Positions 25,616 through 34,570 are shown, counted from the stretch's first letter. The stretch is 64,000 nt of DNA from Shimia_B sp038528385 (GCA_038528385.1 JBCBET010000001.1:124001-188000), one strand, 5' to 3'. The notes: generated from the letters alone by a model not told the origin. Translations and numbers: made by a program.

Positions 25616-28015
25616 TCAGGCGCGGAGGCGGACCCCCGCGGGATCGAACGGGGCGGCCTCGAGGACGCGCGCGCGGTGCGGCCGGCCGAGGATCATGACA
25701 TCCACCTCGCGCGTTGCGGGCACCTCGCGAAGATAGGCGAGCGCCAGCGACGCGCCGACGCCGTGCCCGTAGGCGCCGGAGGTGACGCGGCCGAGCCCCG
25801 TGCCGGCGGTGCAGAAGATCGGCTCCCCGCCAGAGGCATCGGCCTCGGTTACGTCGATCTCGAGGATTTGGAGCGTCTCCCGCGGCGGCTTGGCCGCGAT
25901 GGCCTCGTAGCCTGCCTTGTTCAGAAAAGCCTTGTCCATCTTGATGAGCCGCGCCAGCCCCGCCTCCTGGGGCCAGTATTCGGGCGAATATTCCCGCGAC
26001 CAGGAGCCGTAGCCCTTCTCCAGCCTGAGCGACATGAGCGCGCGGGAGCCCACCGGCCCCGCGCCCACGGCCTCCCCGGCCTTCACGAGCGCCTCGAAGA
26101 GCGTGACCTGGTCGGCCTCGGCACAGTGCAGCTCCCAGCCCAGATCGCCGGTGAAGGAGACCCGGAGCGCCGTCAGGCTCACCCCCGCCAGCGTGATCCG
26201 CTTCGAGCGCATGAAGGGGAAGTCCTCGGTCTCGAGGCTCTCGTTGGTGAGCCGCTGCAACAGCTCGCGGGAGCGCGGCCCGGCCACGTTGAAGCCGCAG
26301 AGCGCCTCGGTGAGGCTCTCGAAGGTGGTCCCCCCCGGCAGCGGGACCTCCTTCCAGAACCGCTGGTGGTAGCGCTCGGCCATGCCCGACCCGATCAGCA
26401 GGAAGTCCGCGTCGCCCGTGCGCGTGATCGTGAAATCCCCCGCGATCCCGCCGCGCTTGCCGATGAGCGGCGTGAGGCAGGAGCGGCCCACGGCGCGCGG
26501 CGCGTAATTGGCGAAGACGGCGTTGAGCCACTCCTCCGCCCCCGGCCCCGCCACGCGGTACTTGGCGAAGTTCGAGATATCGATGATGCCCGCCGCCTCG
26601 CGCAGCATCCGGCATTCGCGGCCCACGGCGGCGAACCAGGGTTGGCGGTCGAAGCCCGCGCTATCGGGCACGCCCGCGTCGTAATAGAGAGGATGCTCCC
26701 AGCCGTAATTCAGTCCGAAGACCGCGCCCAGCTCCTTTTGCCTCCCGTGGGCCGGGCGCATCCGCACGGGCCGGCCCGCCTCCCGCTCCTCGCCGGGGAA
26801 ATGGATGGCGAAGCGGTTGGCGTATTGGTCCTTCACGCGGGCCTTGGTGAAGTCCGCATCCGCCCAGTCGCCGAAACGCGCCACGTCCCAGCCGAACATG
26901 TCCTGGTGGCTCTCGCCCTCCACCATCCACTGCGCCGCGCTGAGCCCGATGCCGCCGGACTGAGAGAAGCCCGGGATCATGCCGGTGCAGAGAAAGTAAT
27001 TCTTGAGCTCCGGGTGAGGCCCGTAGAGGGCGGAGCTGTCCGGGGACCAGATCATCGGGCCGTTGATCACCCGCTTGATCCCCGCGCGGCCCACAGCGGG
27101 GACGCGGTCGATGGCGCGCAGCATGTTCTCCTCGATCCGCTCGAGGTCGTCGGCGAAGAGCTCGTGGCCGAAGCCCTGGGGCGTGCCGTCCTCGGCCCAG
27201 ATGCGCACGTCCTTCTCGTAGGCGCCCACGAGGAGCCCCTGCCCCTCCTGGCGGAGATAATACTCCCCGTCGCGGTCCGCGACCGACGGCAGGCGGCGGT
27301 CGAGGGCCGCGATCTCAGGGATCGTCTCCGTGACGAAATACTGGTGCTCGGTGGGCAGGAGCGGCAGGTGGATGCCCGCCATCTTCGCCACCTCGCGGCC
27401 CCAGAGCCCGGCGGCATTCACCACCCACTCCGCCGCGATATCTCCCTTGGGCGTCTCCACGCGCCAGCCGCGCGCCGTGGGCACCGTGGCCGTCACGGGG
27501 GTGAAGCGGTGGACCTCCGCGCCCATGGCGCGCGCGCCCGCGGCATAGGCCTGCGTGACGCCGGACGGGTCCACATTGCCGCCCTCGGGCTCGAACATGA
27601 TGCAGCGGACGCCGTCGAAATCGACGAGCGGGTGCAGCCGCTCGGCCTCGTCCCGGCCGATCTCGTGAAAGGCCATTCCGTAAAGCCGCGCCTTGGCGGC
27701 CTGCAAGCGGAGCTGATGCTCCCGCGCCTGGGTCTGCGCGAGGTAGAGGCTGCCGGGTTGGAATACGCCGCAGCCCTGCCCCGTCTCGGCCTCGAGCTCC
27801 TTGTAGAGCCGCATGGTATAGGTCTGGAGCCGCGAGATATTCGTGTTGTCGTGGAGCCCGTGGATGTTGGCCGCCGCGTGCCAGGTGCTGCCGCTCGTGA
27901 GCTCATCCCGTTCGAGCAGCATCACGTCGCGCCAGCCGAGCTTTGCCAGATGGTAGAGGATCGAACACCCGATCACGCCTCCGCCGATGACAACTGCCTG
28001 CGCTTCGGATTTCAT
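25616..28015 (-). CDS. Dimethylglycine/sarcosine dehydrogenase-like FAD-GcvT fusion protein
   Basis: A 799-residue flavoprotein. The N-terminal DAO domain opens with the dinucleotide motif VVIGGGVIGCSILYHL and has GSTWHAAA, whose His is the covalent FAD site in the DMGDH family. A FAO_M linker follows near residue 390. The C-terminal half is a GcvT/aminomethyltransferase folate-binding domain (ISNFAKYRV, GVSLTALRVSFTGDLGWELH, YGHGVGASLALAYL). Such enzymes oxidise N-methyl groups of dimethylglycine or sarcosine and pass the one-carbon unit to tetrahydrofolate. Substrate choice is inference. GGGAGG precedes the ATG. Confidence 0.9.
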   Translation of the reverse strand: MKSEAQAVVIGGGVIGCSILYHLAKLGWRDVMLLERDELTSGSTWHAAANIHGLHDNTNISRLQTYTMRLYKELEAETGQGCGVFQPGSLYLAQTQAREHQLRLQAAKARLYGMAFHEIGRDEAERLHPLVDFDGVRCIMFEPEGGNVDPSGVTQAYAAGARAMGAEVHRFTPVTATVPTARGWRVETPKGDIAAEWVVNAAGLWGREVAKMAGIHLPLLPTEHQYFVTETIPEIAALDRRLPSVADRDGEYYLRQEGQGLLVGAYEKDVRIWAEDGTPQGFGHELFADDLERIEENMLRAIDRVPAVGRAGIKRVINGPMIWSPDSSALYGPHPELKNYFLCTGMIPGFSQSGGIGLSAAQWMVEGESHQDMFGWDVARFGDWADADFTKARVKDQYANRFAIHFPGEEREAGRPVRMRPAHGRQKELGAVFGLNYGWEHPLYYDAGVPDSAGFDRQPWFAAVGRECRMLREAAGIIDISNFAKYRVAGPGAEEWLNAVFANYAPRAVGRSCLTPLIGKRGGIAGDFTITRTGDADFLLIGSGMAERYHQRFWKEVPLPGGTTFESLTEALCGFNVAGPRSRELLQRLTNESLETEDFPFMRSKRITLAGVSLTALRVSFTGDLGWELHCAEADQVTLFEALVKAGEAVGAGPVGSRALMSLRLEKGYGSWSREYSPEYWPQEAGLARLIKMDKAFLNKAGYEAIAAKPPRETLQILEIDVTEADASGGEPIFCTAGTGLGRVTSGAYGHGVGASLALAYLREVPATREVDVMILGRPHRARVLEAAPFDPAGVRLRA

Positions 28016-28131
28016 GCGTGCCTCCCGCTTTGACGTCCAGCCTAGCGGGCCAGGAGGCGCGACCTGTCCCCAACGCGACATTTTCGGGGGGTGAAATGTC
28101 CCTTTATCCGTCTTGGGCGGTCGGCGCGCGC

Positions 28132-28773
28132 TTAGGACAGAAGGATCGCGGTCTCGGCGTGGTTGAGCGTGCGCCGCGCCGCCGGGACGGCATGGCCGCC
28201 AGGCAATCCGCCGGGGAGGTGGAGGCTTTCGCACCAGAGGCCATCTGCCATGAGAAGCTCGTGCCGATCAAAGAGCAGCCGCACGTAGTGCACGGCCCGG
28301 GGCGCGGCGGCGCGCACCCCCGGGAGCCGATCAAGAAACCCGGCGGGCACGAGCACCTCCTCGCGACCGAACCGCATCTCCACCCCGTGGCCCGTGAGGA
28401 GGAGCCGGAGGGCCGGCGATACGAAAAGCGGCCGCTCGGGCATGCCACGACCGAGCGCGCCGGGCGCGATCTCCACGGGCCGGAGCGCGGGATGGAGGAT
28501 CTGCTCGGCGGTGCCGTGTGCGTCCCGCGCGATCCAGCGCACGGGTTGAAAGCCGTTATCGCGCGTGAGCACCCGGTCGCCGAGCTCGAGCTCGGCGGCG
28601 GGCCGTTCGCCGTGAAGCGTCTTGATTAACGTCCCGCCCTCAAGGGCGGAGAGCGTCATCGGCCCGCGATGGAGGTCGGGCGGCAGGTCCGGTCCGTCCC
28701 AGGGCGCGGGGCGCGCGCGCTCGACGCTTGCCACCGGACGCGCCGCGCGGGGATCGAGCCGCCCCATACGCAT
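28132..28773 (-). CDS. Hint-domain protein lacking catalytic residues
   Basis: A 213-residue protein that aligns by eye with the C-terminal Hint domain of the neighbouring RTX protein: LGDRVLTRDNGFQPVRW, LRPVEIAPGALGRGMPERPLFVSP, GREEVLVPAG and HYVRLLFDRHELLMADGLWCESLHLPGG. The N-terminal catalytic Cys (CFTPG in the RTX protein) is replaced (ALEGGT), and the block-B His (SPQHRVL) is a Leu (SPALRLL). Self-cleavage is therefore unlikely. No signal peptide is seen. GGAG lies nine bases before the ATG. It may be a diverged, non-cleaving Hint fold kept for binding, or a decaying copy. Confidence 0.82.
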   Translation of the reverse strand: MRMGRLDPRAARPVASVERARPAPWDGPDLPPDLHRGPMTLSALEGGTLIKTLHGERPAAELELGDRVLTRDNGFQPVRWIARDAHGTAEQILHPALRPVEIAPGALGRGMPERPLFVSPALRLLLTGHGVEMRFGREEVLVPAGFLDRLPGVRAAAPRAVHYVRLLFDRHELLMADGLWCESLHLPGGLPGGHAVPAARRTLNHAETAILLS

Positions 28774-29174
28774 CAGGCGCGGCTCCCTGCCATGGGCTGC
28801 GGCACACCTGCCCGAGCCCTCCCTTGCCGGTCACGTCCCATGCCCATGCGCCACCGCCCCACTTGTATCGCCGCCCCGGCGCGGCGCGCGGCATCGCCCC
28901 GCCCCGCTGAGCGGGCGTCTTCGCACCGATAGATTGAGATTTAGACAACGGCAGCGAAAACTCGGCCCGACGCCACCCCTACGATCACCACGGCCTCAAA
29001 AAGGTCGAAGCCCGGCCGCGGCACTTCCCCCAAGAAGCGGCGGTCCGGGCTTCGGGTCGCGCAGGGCCAAACTTCCCCAAGGGCCCTGCGCGGGCAGCGC
29101 ATCGCTTCGGTCGGCGTCACATCCCCGGGCTTTCCTTTGGCAGCCGCCGCGGGGATATGCGTCCCTCCCGGGAC
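28774..29174. other. Intergenic region between the two Hint genes
   Basis: No gene seen in these 401 bases. Besides the terminator at 28997-29054, GCGCAGGGCC (29059-29068) pairs with GGCCCTGCGC (29082-29091) as a 10-bp stem. The left part should contain the promoter of the 213-residue Hint gene. Confidence 0.6.
28997..29054 (-). terminator. Probable terminator of the RTX-Hint gene
   Basis: CGAAGCCCGG (29006-29015) and CCGGGCTTCG (29045-29054) form a 10-bp outer stem with an inner GC stem; in the leftward transcript a T5 run follows directly. It lies about 120 bases after the RTX-Hint stop. Confidence 0.65.
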
Positions 29175-31610
29175 CTAGCCGGCGAAGAGAAGCGCCGCCT
29201 CGTGACGTTTGAGCGACCTCCGCGCGGCCACGTAATCCATGAGGCCGGCATCGGTCCGGAGCTCGGGGAAGAGCGCGAAGATTTCGTCCCGCGCCGCGTG
29301 CCCCATGGAGCCCAAGGTGTAATCGCCCGGCTGGAACGTCTCCGTCCAGGCGCCGTTGGCGAGCACCACTTCGTGGTTTTCGCACATGAAGTGCACGTAG
29401 GTCGTCTCCCCCACGCCGAGGCGGCTCACGCCCTCCATCCCGACGAGGTGCTTGGCCGCCGCCAGCACTTCGCGTTCCTCGAAGAAGAGCTGGGCCTTGT
29501 CGCTGGCCACGAGCACGCGGTGCTGGGGCGAGACGACCATGTCCCGCTCCGGCAGGCCGTGGCCGAGCGCGCCCGCGCGGATGAGCACGGGCCGCATTTC
29601 CGCGGCGAGCGCGAGCTCCGTGGAGGTGAGCGTGCGCGCCCCCGTCCACGCGATCTCCTGGATGCCGTTGTCACGGGTGATCACCCGGTCGCCGGGCCGC
29701 AGGCTCTCCACCGTGCGCGCGCCGCGCGGGGTCGCGATCAGCGCGCCGGGCGTGAAGCAGACCACGACATTCTCGATCTCCTCGAAATCGAGCTGGCCGG
29801 TCTTGACGCCGTCCTCGTCGAAATACTCGACGAACCCGTCCTCCTTGTCGGCGCTGGTGAAGGTGACCTCGAGCGACCCGCCCGGGTCGGTGACCGAGCC
29901 CGTGAGGTCGAGCACGTCGAAGTCATCGCCCCCCGCGCCCCCATCGACCACGTCCCCGGAGCCGAAGCCGGAGAAGACGTCGCGGTCGTCGCCGCCAAAG
30001 GCCTCGTCCCGCGCCCCGTCATTGCCGCCTTCGAGCGTGTCGTTGCCCTGCCCGCCGAGGAGCACATCCGCGCCCGCGCCGCCCTCGAGGCTGTCATCGT
30101 CGATGCCGCCGTCGAGGAAATCATCACCCGTGCCGCCGAGGAGCGTGTCGTCGTCATCGGCGCCGAAGATCGTGTCATCGCCCGCGCCGCCATCGACGAA
30201 GTCGCGGTCGTTCTGGGGCACCGGATCGGGGCTCGCGCCGCCGGTATCCGCGTCGGTGATGTCGATGCTGTTGGGGGCGTCGGGGTCCGCGCCCGCGAAG
30301 ATCACATCGTCGCCGCCGCCGCCGAGGATCTCGTCCGAGCCTTCGCCGCCGAAGATCCGATCGTCATCGGCGCCGCCGTCGATCGTGTCGGCGTCGATGC
30401 CGCCGTCGATGACGTCCTCGCCCGCTCCGCCGAAGATCACGTCGGCGTCGTCGCCGGTGGTGATCGTGTCGTCGCCCGCGCCGCCATCGACGGTGTCTTT
30501 GTCGTTCTCGGGATCGGGATCGCCGTCTGCCGGATCCGGGAAGCCGAGATCGGGGCTGCCGGCCACGCCGGCGATGATGACGTCGGCGCCGTCCTCGCCG
30601 GTGATCGCATCGGCGCCCTCGCCGCCGATGAGAGTGTCGTTCCCACCCTCGCCGCGCAGGATGTCGTCGCCCGGGCCTGCCTCCACCAGGTCATCGCCCG
30701 CGCCCGCGAAGATGTCGTCGTCGCCCGCGCCGCTCTTGACCGTGTCGTCACCCGCCCCGGCGAGCACGATATCGTCGTCGGGCCCCTCCCCGGGCAGGAG
30801 CGCGTCGCCCGCGTCGATGAGGTCGCCCTCCGGGTCGCCGGTATAGGCGGCGTCGATGAGGTCGGCGGCGCCGGTTCCAGACACGATCCCGTCGGGCGCG
30901 GGGCCTGCGCTGCCCACGTCGTAGATGCGGACATTGTCGATCTGGCCGTCGAAGAAGTCGCGCAGGTTGTCGGCGGAATTGTCCCCTGACCCCGCTTGGC
31001 TCGCGCCGATAGTCCAGGGCTCGTTGAAATCGGGGCCCATGTTGATCGTGAGCGCGGCGTCGATCTCCTCGCGGTATTCCGCGCCCGTGGTGAGGTTCTG
31101 GACGACGAAGAGGCCGTCCTCCCCCTCGTTGTCCCACTGGTAGAAGACATGAACCTCGTCGCCGACCGCAAAGAAGTCGTCGGGCGTCTTGAATGTCTCG
31201 CTTTTGGCGTCGGTCTGATGCCGCACGGTGACGGCGCCGTCCCGCGTGGCCTGGATCGTCAGGTGCCCGCCATCGTCGAAGTTCTTGCTGTCGCGGGAGA
31301 TCAGCGTGTCCGGTGCCCGGCCCACCTGCGTGTTCTGGACGAAATCGAGGCTCAGGGCGCCCTGGTCGATCTGGAACGCCTCGGAGGGGGCGATGAGCAC
31401 CGCGTCATCCACTCCGTCGAGGTCGAGCACGTCTGGACCGTTGAGCGTGTTGGCGGAGCCCACATTGGTGCCGGTCTGCGCTTCCCCGTCGGTCGCGGTG
31501 GCGCTGTCCTCGAAGGTCCGGCCGGAAATGGGCCGCTCGCCCTCGTTGTCGTCGTTGAAGAGGTACTCCGCGATCAAGAAGCGCGGGTCGAGGAGGTAGG
31601 GATCGCTCAT
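29175..31610 (-). CDS. Secreted LamG-RTX-Hint protein
   Basis: An 811-residue acidic protein. Residues about 1-235 look like a LamG/concanavalin-type beta sandwich (LIAEYLFNDDNEG, VLDLDGVDDAVLI, GQIDNVRIYDVG). Residues about 260-560 are RTX-type calcium-binding nonapeptide runs of the GGxGxDxL/I type. The C-terminal 194 residues are a Hint domain opening with Cys618 (VVCFTPGALI) and retaining SPQHR, so autoprocessing is possible. There is no Sec signal, and RTX repeats imply type I secretion with calcium-driven folding outside the cell. No T1SS genes are in the window. Its ATG overlaps the stop of a tiny upstream gene. Confidence 0.92.
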   Translation of the reverse strand: MSDPYLLDPRFLIAEYLFNDDNEGERPISGRTFEDSATATDGEAQTGTNVGSANTLNGPDVLDLDGVDDAVLIAPSEAFQIDQGALSLDFVQNTQVGRAPDTLISRDSKNFDDGGHLTIQATRDGAVTVRHQTDAKSETFKTPDDFFAVGDEVHVFYQWDNEGEDGLFVVQNLTTGAEYREEIDAALTINMGPDFNEPWTIGASQAGSGDNSADNLRDFFDGQIDNVRIYDVGSAGPAPDGIVSGTGAADLIDAAYTGDPEGDLIDAGDALLPGEGPDDDIVLAGAGDDTVKSGAGDDDIFAGAGDDLVEAGPGDDILRGEGGNDTLIGGEGADAITGEDGADVIIAGVAGSPDLGFPDPADGDPDPENDKDTVDGGAGDDTITTGDDADVIFGGAGEDVIDGGIDADTIDGGADDDRIFGGEGSDEILGGGGDDVIFAGADPDAPNSIDITDADTGGASPDPVPQNDRDFVDGGAGDDTIFGADDDDTLLGGTGDDFLDGGIDDDSLEGGAGADVLLGGQGNDTLEGGNDGARDEAFGGDDRDVFSGFGSGDVVDGGAGGDDFDVLDLTGSVTDPGGSLEVTFTSADKEDGFVEYFDEDGVKTGQLDFEEIENVVVCFTPGALIATPRGARTVESLRPGDRVITRDNGIQEIAWTGARTLTSTELALAAEMRPVLIRAGALGHGLPERDMVVSPQHRVLVASDKAQLFFEEREVLAAAKHLVGMEGVSRLGVGETTYVHFMCENHEVVLANGAWTETFQPGDYTLGSMGHAARDEIFALFPELRTDAGLMDYVAARRSLKRHEAALLFAG

Positions 31611-31765
31611 GGACGTCCCTCCAGCGCCGCGCGGCGCCCGTCACCGGCCCGCACCGGGATGGGCGCGCCATCGAAGCCGCGCGCGGCGCCGCGGGGAGAT
31701 GCAATCATGAGAAGCAGCGCGGCAAGGGCGAGGCCCCAGAAGGTCGAAACAAGGCAACTGATCAC
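31607..31765 (-). CDS. Tiny membrane protein coupled to the RTX-Hint gene
   Basis: A 52-codon frame from a GTG, with GAGGA nine bases upstream. Its TGA overlaps the ATG of the RTX gene (ATGA). The product begins VISCLVSTFWGLALAALLLM, one hydrophobic helix, followed by a basic tail rich in Arg, Gly and Ala. Ribosome site, four-base overlap and hydrophobic start together suggest a real short gene, possibly a membrane or leader peptide that couples translation. No homolog recognised; it could also be chance. Confidence 0.45.
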   Translation of the reverse strand: MISCLVSTFWGLALAALLLMIASPRGAARGFDGAPIPVRAGDGRRAALEGRP

Positions 31766-32505
31766 GGCAAAACATCCTCACTTGGCCACACCGCCCCAAC
31801 CGCAACCGCATACCGTCCCCGGACGGGCGATGTCGGTCGCATCTGGTAGGATGAGCCAAGCTTCGCGAGCTGCGTTCCGCAGAGGGCGGAACGCCTCACC
31901 TCTCGACGCCGACGCGTCAGCGTATCGCGCTGGACATCGCGACGTACAGCATCGTCACGACCCCGATCGACCGCTCCCGTGGCCTGGTCACATGCCCCCC
32001 AGTGGGCACTTTCGTGGTAGCCTTCCCGGACGCGGGCACAAAGTCTAAATTTGAGCGCAAAAGGGCGGAAAATCTGGCGAAATTGCGCAAGGCACCCGGC
32101 GACCGCGGCAGCGGCGGAAGGAGATTGTTCCGCAAGACCTGATAAACGGCCCCATTTCCGCCGCATTTCTGACAAGATTGCCGGCCCGGCGGCGGCAATC
32201 GAGGCGAATTTCCCGCACCGTCCCGCTGGGCGCTTCGGTCACCGCGGGATGCCGCGCGCGATTGTTTCCAAGACCGGGCGCAAAGCGATGCGCAAATGAC
32301 CTCCGGTCATTTTCCCCGCGCCGTGCCCGACTTTCGCCATGGTTGCGCAAGTTTGTTTCACAATTGGGGGCAATTCACAGCTTTTCGGCACTTTGGGTCG
32401 CATTTGTCCGTGGAAAGCCGCGAATCACGGCAATGTTGCGTCCGCAATGAGGCAGTCCTGGCGCCGATGCGCCGGTGCGATTGTTTCGGAGAGAGGGCGT
32501 GCCGC
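31766..32505. other. Non-coding stretch with AT-richer patches
   Basis: I see no convincing gene in these 740 bases. GC-rich segments alternate with AT-richer words (for example 32048-32093 and 32330-32400: GCGCAAAAGGGCGG, CGAAATTGCGC, CACAATTGGGGGCAATTCACA). Wording near 32.05 kb resembles the patch at 1.75-1.80 kb. Short leftward frames here have no ribosome site. The promoter of the leftward 52-residue/RTX pair should lie at its left end. Confidence 0.5.
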
Positions 32506-32591
32506 TGGTACCCAAGGCCGGACTCGAACCGGCACGGCCGTTAAGCCGGCGGATTTTGAATCCGCTGCGTCTACCATTCCGCCACTTGGGC
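32506..32591 (-). tRNA. tRNA-Leu (anticodon CAA)
   Basis: On the minus strand the gene begins GCCCAAGTGGCGGAATGGTA and ends with encoded CCA. The acceptor stem pairs GCCCAAG with CTTGGGT (one G-U), the anticodon loop is TTCAAAA flanked by a GGA/TCC-type stem, a long variable arm is present, and the T loop is GGTTCGAGTCC. It reads UUG codons. Confidence 0.96.
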
Positions 32592-32624
32592 ACGCATCTC
32601 GGGTAGCCCCGGGGCCCGGCCCGG

Positions 32625-33983
32625 TCAAGCCGGGAACATCACTCCCACGAGCCAGAGCGTAAGGCCCGGAAAGCCCACCAAGAGCACGACGCGCGCGAGG
32701 TCCGTCGCCACGAACGGCGTCACCCCCGCATAGGTCCGCCCCATGGGGATGTCGCGGGCCATGGAATTGATGATGAAGAGGTTCATGCCCACCGGCGGCG
32801 TGATCAGCCCCACCTCCACCACGATCAGCGCGAGGATGCCAAACCAGATCGCCGTCTCCTCCGCCGACAGCCCGAAATCGAGCACCTCGATCACCGGAAA
32901 GAAGATCGGGATCGTCAGCAGGATCATGGAAAGCGAGTCCATCACGCAGCCGAAGACGAGGTAGGCGAGCAGCATCGCCGTGAGCACCATGAGCGGCGCA
33001 AAGCCCTGCCCCGTCACCCATTCGGCCAGCGCCTGAGGCGCCTGCGTGATGGCGAGGAAGGAATTGAAGAGCGCCGCGCCGAAAACGATGAAGAAGATCA
33101 TCGCCGTGGCCTGCGCGGTCCCGAGGATGCTCTCCTTGATCCCCTCCCAGGTGAGATCGCCGGTGGAAAGCCCGTAGAGCCCTGTGAGCACCGCCCCCAC
33201 GGCCGCGCCCTCGGTGGGCGTGAAAAGCGCATCGGGCCCCGGGTTCGACCAGTCCCAATCCCCCGCGATGCCGTACATGACGAGCCCGAAGATGAAGAAG
33301 ACGGGCCATGTCTGCGCGAGGCTCTTCATCCGCTGGCCATAGGGCACGCGCGCCGCCTGGTCCGCCGCGGAGGGGCGGATGCGCACGTAGATCGCCACTG
33401 TCAGGATGTATCCCAGCGCGGCGATGAGGCCGGGGATGAGCGCCGCGATGAACATCTTCACGATGTTCTGCTCCGTGAGGATCGCGTAAATCACGAGGAT
33501 GATCGAGGGCGGGATGAGGATGCCGAGCGTGCCGCCCGCGGCGAGGACGCCGGTGCTCAGGCTGTCGGAATAGCCGCGCTTTCGCATCTCGGGCAGCGCC
33601 ACCTGCCCCATGGTGGAGGCTGTGGCGAGCGACGACCCGCAGACCGCCCCGAAGCCCGCGCAGGCCCCCACGGCGGCCATGGCCACGCCGCCTTTCCGGT
33701 GGCCCAGCCAATCCTGCGCGGCGCGGAAGAGCGCGCCCGACATGCCCGATTTCGTGGCGAACTGCCCCATGAGGAGGAAGAGAGGCACGATGGAGAGCGA
33801 GTAGGAGGAGAAGGTGTCGTAGGTCAGCGTCTTCATTTGCGCGAGCGGGGCCGCCGGCGAGCCACGCACGATCCAGACGCCGATGAAGCCCGTGAGCGCC
33901 ATGGCCACCGCGATGGGCACCCGCGCGAAGATCGCCAGAAGCATGAGCCCGAAGCCCGCGAGCGCGAGCTCGATCCCGCTCAC
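32625..33983 (-). CDS. TRAP transporter large permease (DctM)
   Basis: A 452-residue polytopic protein of normal DctM length with about 12 hydrophobic segments. It shows IVPLFLLMGQFATKSGMSG, GACAGFGAVCGSSLATASTMG, GTLGILIPPSIILVIYA, FTPTEGAAVGAVL, DSLSMILLTIPIFFPV and LITPPVGMNLFIIN, all usual family stretches. It starts with a GTG that overlaps the small-permease stop (GTGA). With the two genes upstream it makes a complete tripartite carrier for an organic solute. Confidence 0.95.
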   Translation of the reverse strand: MSGIELALAGFGLMLLAIFARVPIAVAMALTGFIGVWIVRGSPAAPLAQMKTLTYDTFSSYSLSIVPLFLLMGQFATKSGMSGALFRAAQDWLGHRKGGVAMAAVGACAGFGAVCGSSLATASTMGQVALPEMRKRGYSDSLSTGVLAAGGTLGILIPPSIILVIYAILTEQNIVKMFIAALIPGLIAALGYILTVAIYVRIRPSAADQAARVPYGQRMKSLAQTWPVFFIFGLVMYGIAGDWDWSNPGPDALFTPTEGAAVGAVLTGLYGLSTGDLTWEGIKESILGTAQATAMIFFIVFGAALFNSFLAITQAPQALAEWVTGQGFAPLMVLTAMLLAYLVFGCVMDSLSMILLTIPIFFPVIEVLDFGLSAEETAIWFGILALIVVEVGLITPPVGMNLFIINSMARDIPMGRTYAGVTPFVATDLARVVLLVGFPGLTLWLVGVMFPA

Positions 33984-34570
33984 GCCTCCTGCTCCACGGC
34001 GCGGCCCGCCGCGAGCCGGTTCCAGCCGCGCCAGACGGTGTAGAGGCTCACCAGAAAGAACGCGACGGCGCCGAGGAGCGCGAGGCCGTAAGGGATCCAG
34101 ATTTGGACCTCGAGCTCGTAAGTCGTCTCCGGGAAGAAGGGCTTGAAGCCCATGGCGAGCCGGTCCCGCCAGGCCTCCGAGAAGAATGGGAATTTCTCGC
34201 CGAAGCCCAGATAGAAGCGCCACATGACGACGAAGGCCGCGAGCGTGATGAGCACGTCACCCAGCCACGCCGTCAGGCTGCGCCCCCGCCCGGGCAGGGC
34301 GTTGGTGAAGATGTCGACCGTCACGTGACCCCGGCGGAGCTGGCACCACGGCAGAAAGGCGAAGACCGCGATCGCCACGCCTGCCTCCACCAACTCGTAA
34401 TCGCCGGTGATCGCGCGGATGGGCCCCGTGTTGATCCAGCGCCCGAGGATGGAGATGAGCGTCATAAGCGCGAGGCCCACGAGCACCGCGCCGCCGAAAT
34501 AGGCAAGCCCGCGCGCCAGCGCTTCGGCGCCGTGCCCGGCCCATGCTTCAAGTCTCGGAGCGATCTGCAC
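33980..34570 (-). CDS. TRAP transporter small permease (DctQ)
   Basis: A 196-residue membrane protein with four helices. The DctQ signature is AFLPWCQLRRGHVTVDIFTNAL (R-G-H-V-x-V-D). An extra segment near residues 120-150 (FYLGFGEKFPFFSEAWRD) faces the outside. It overlaps the large-permease gene by four bases and follows the binding-protein gene after 61 bases. Confidence 0.92.
   Translation of the reverse strand: MQIAPRLEAWAGHGAEALARGLAYFGGAVLVGLALMTLISILGRWINTGPIRAITGDYELVEAGVAIAVFAFLPWCQLRRGHVTVDIFTNALPGRGRSLTAWLGDVLITLAAFVVMWRFYLGFGEKFPFFSEAWRDRLAMGFKPFFPETTYELEVQIWIPYGLALLGAVAFFLVSLYTVWRGWNRLAAGRAVEQEA

Noticed and set aside
25553..28033. An 826-residue plus-strand frame opposite the DMGDH-like gene
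   Set aside because: A shadow of the flavoprotein, which has FAD and GcvT motifs; the plus-strand product is Arg/His/Gly-rich without a recognisable domain.
29059..29091. A 10-bp GC stem between the Hint genes, as a second terminator
   Set aside because: No T run follows on either strand, and a better terminator lies next to it at 28997-29054.
29900..30800. Closely spaced DNA repeats that look like a CRISPR array at first sight
   Set aside because: The repeats are degenerate, in frame, and encode calcium-binding nonapeptides; there are no unique spacers of constant length and no cas genes.
29157..30989. Long plus-strand frames opposite the RTX-Hint gene
   Set aside because: They arise from the repeated GC-rich RTX codons; the repeat pattern makes sense only as glycine/aspartate nonapeptides on the minus strand.
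31917..32198. A 93-residue minus-strand frame in the non-coding stretch
   Set aside because: No ribosome site, mixed composition and no recognisable pattern; its length is expected by chance at this GC content.
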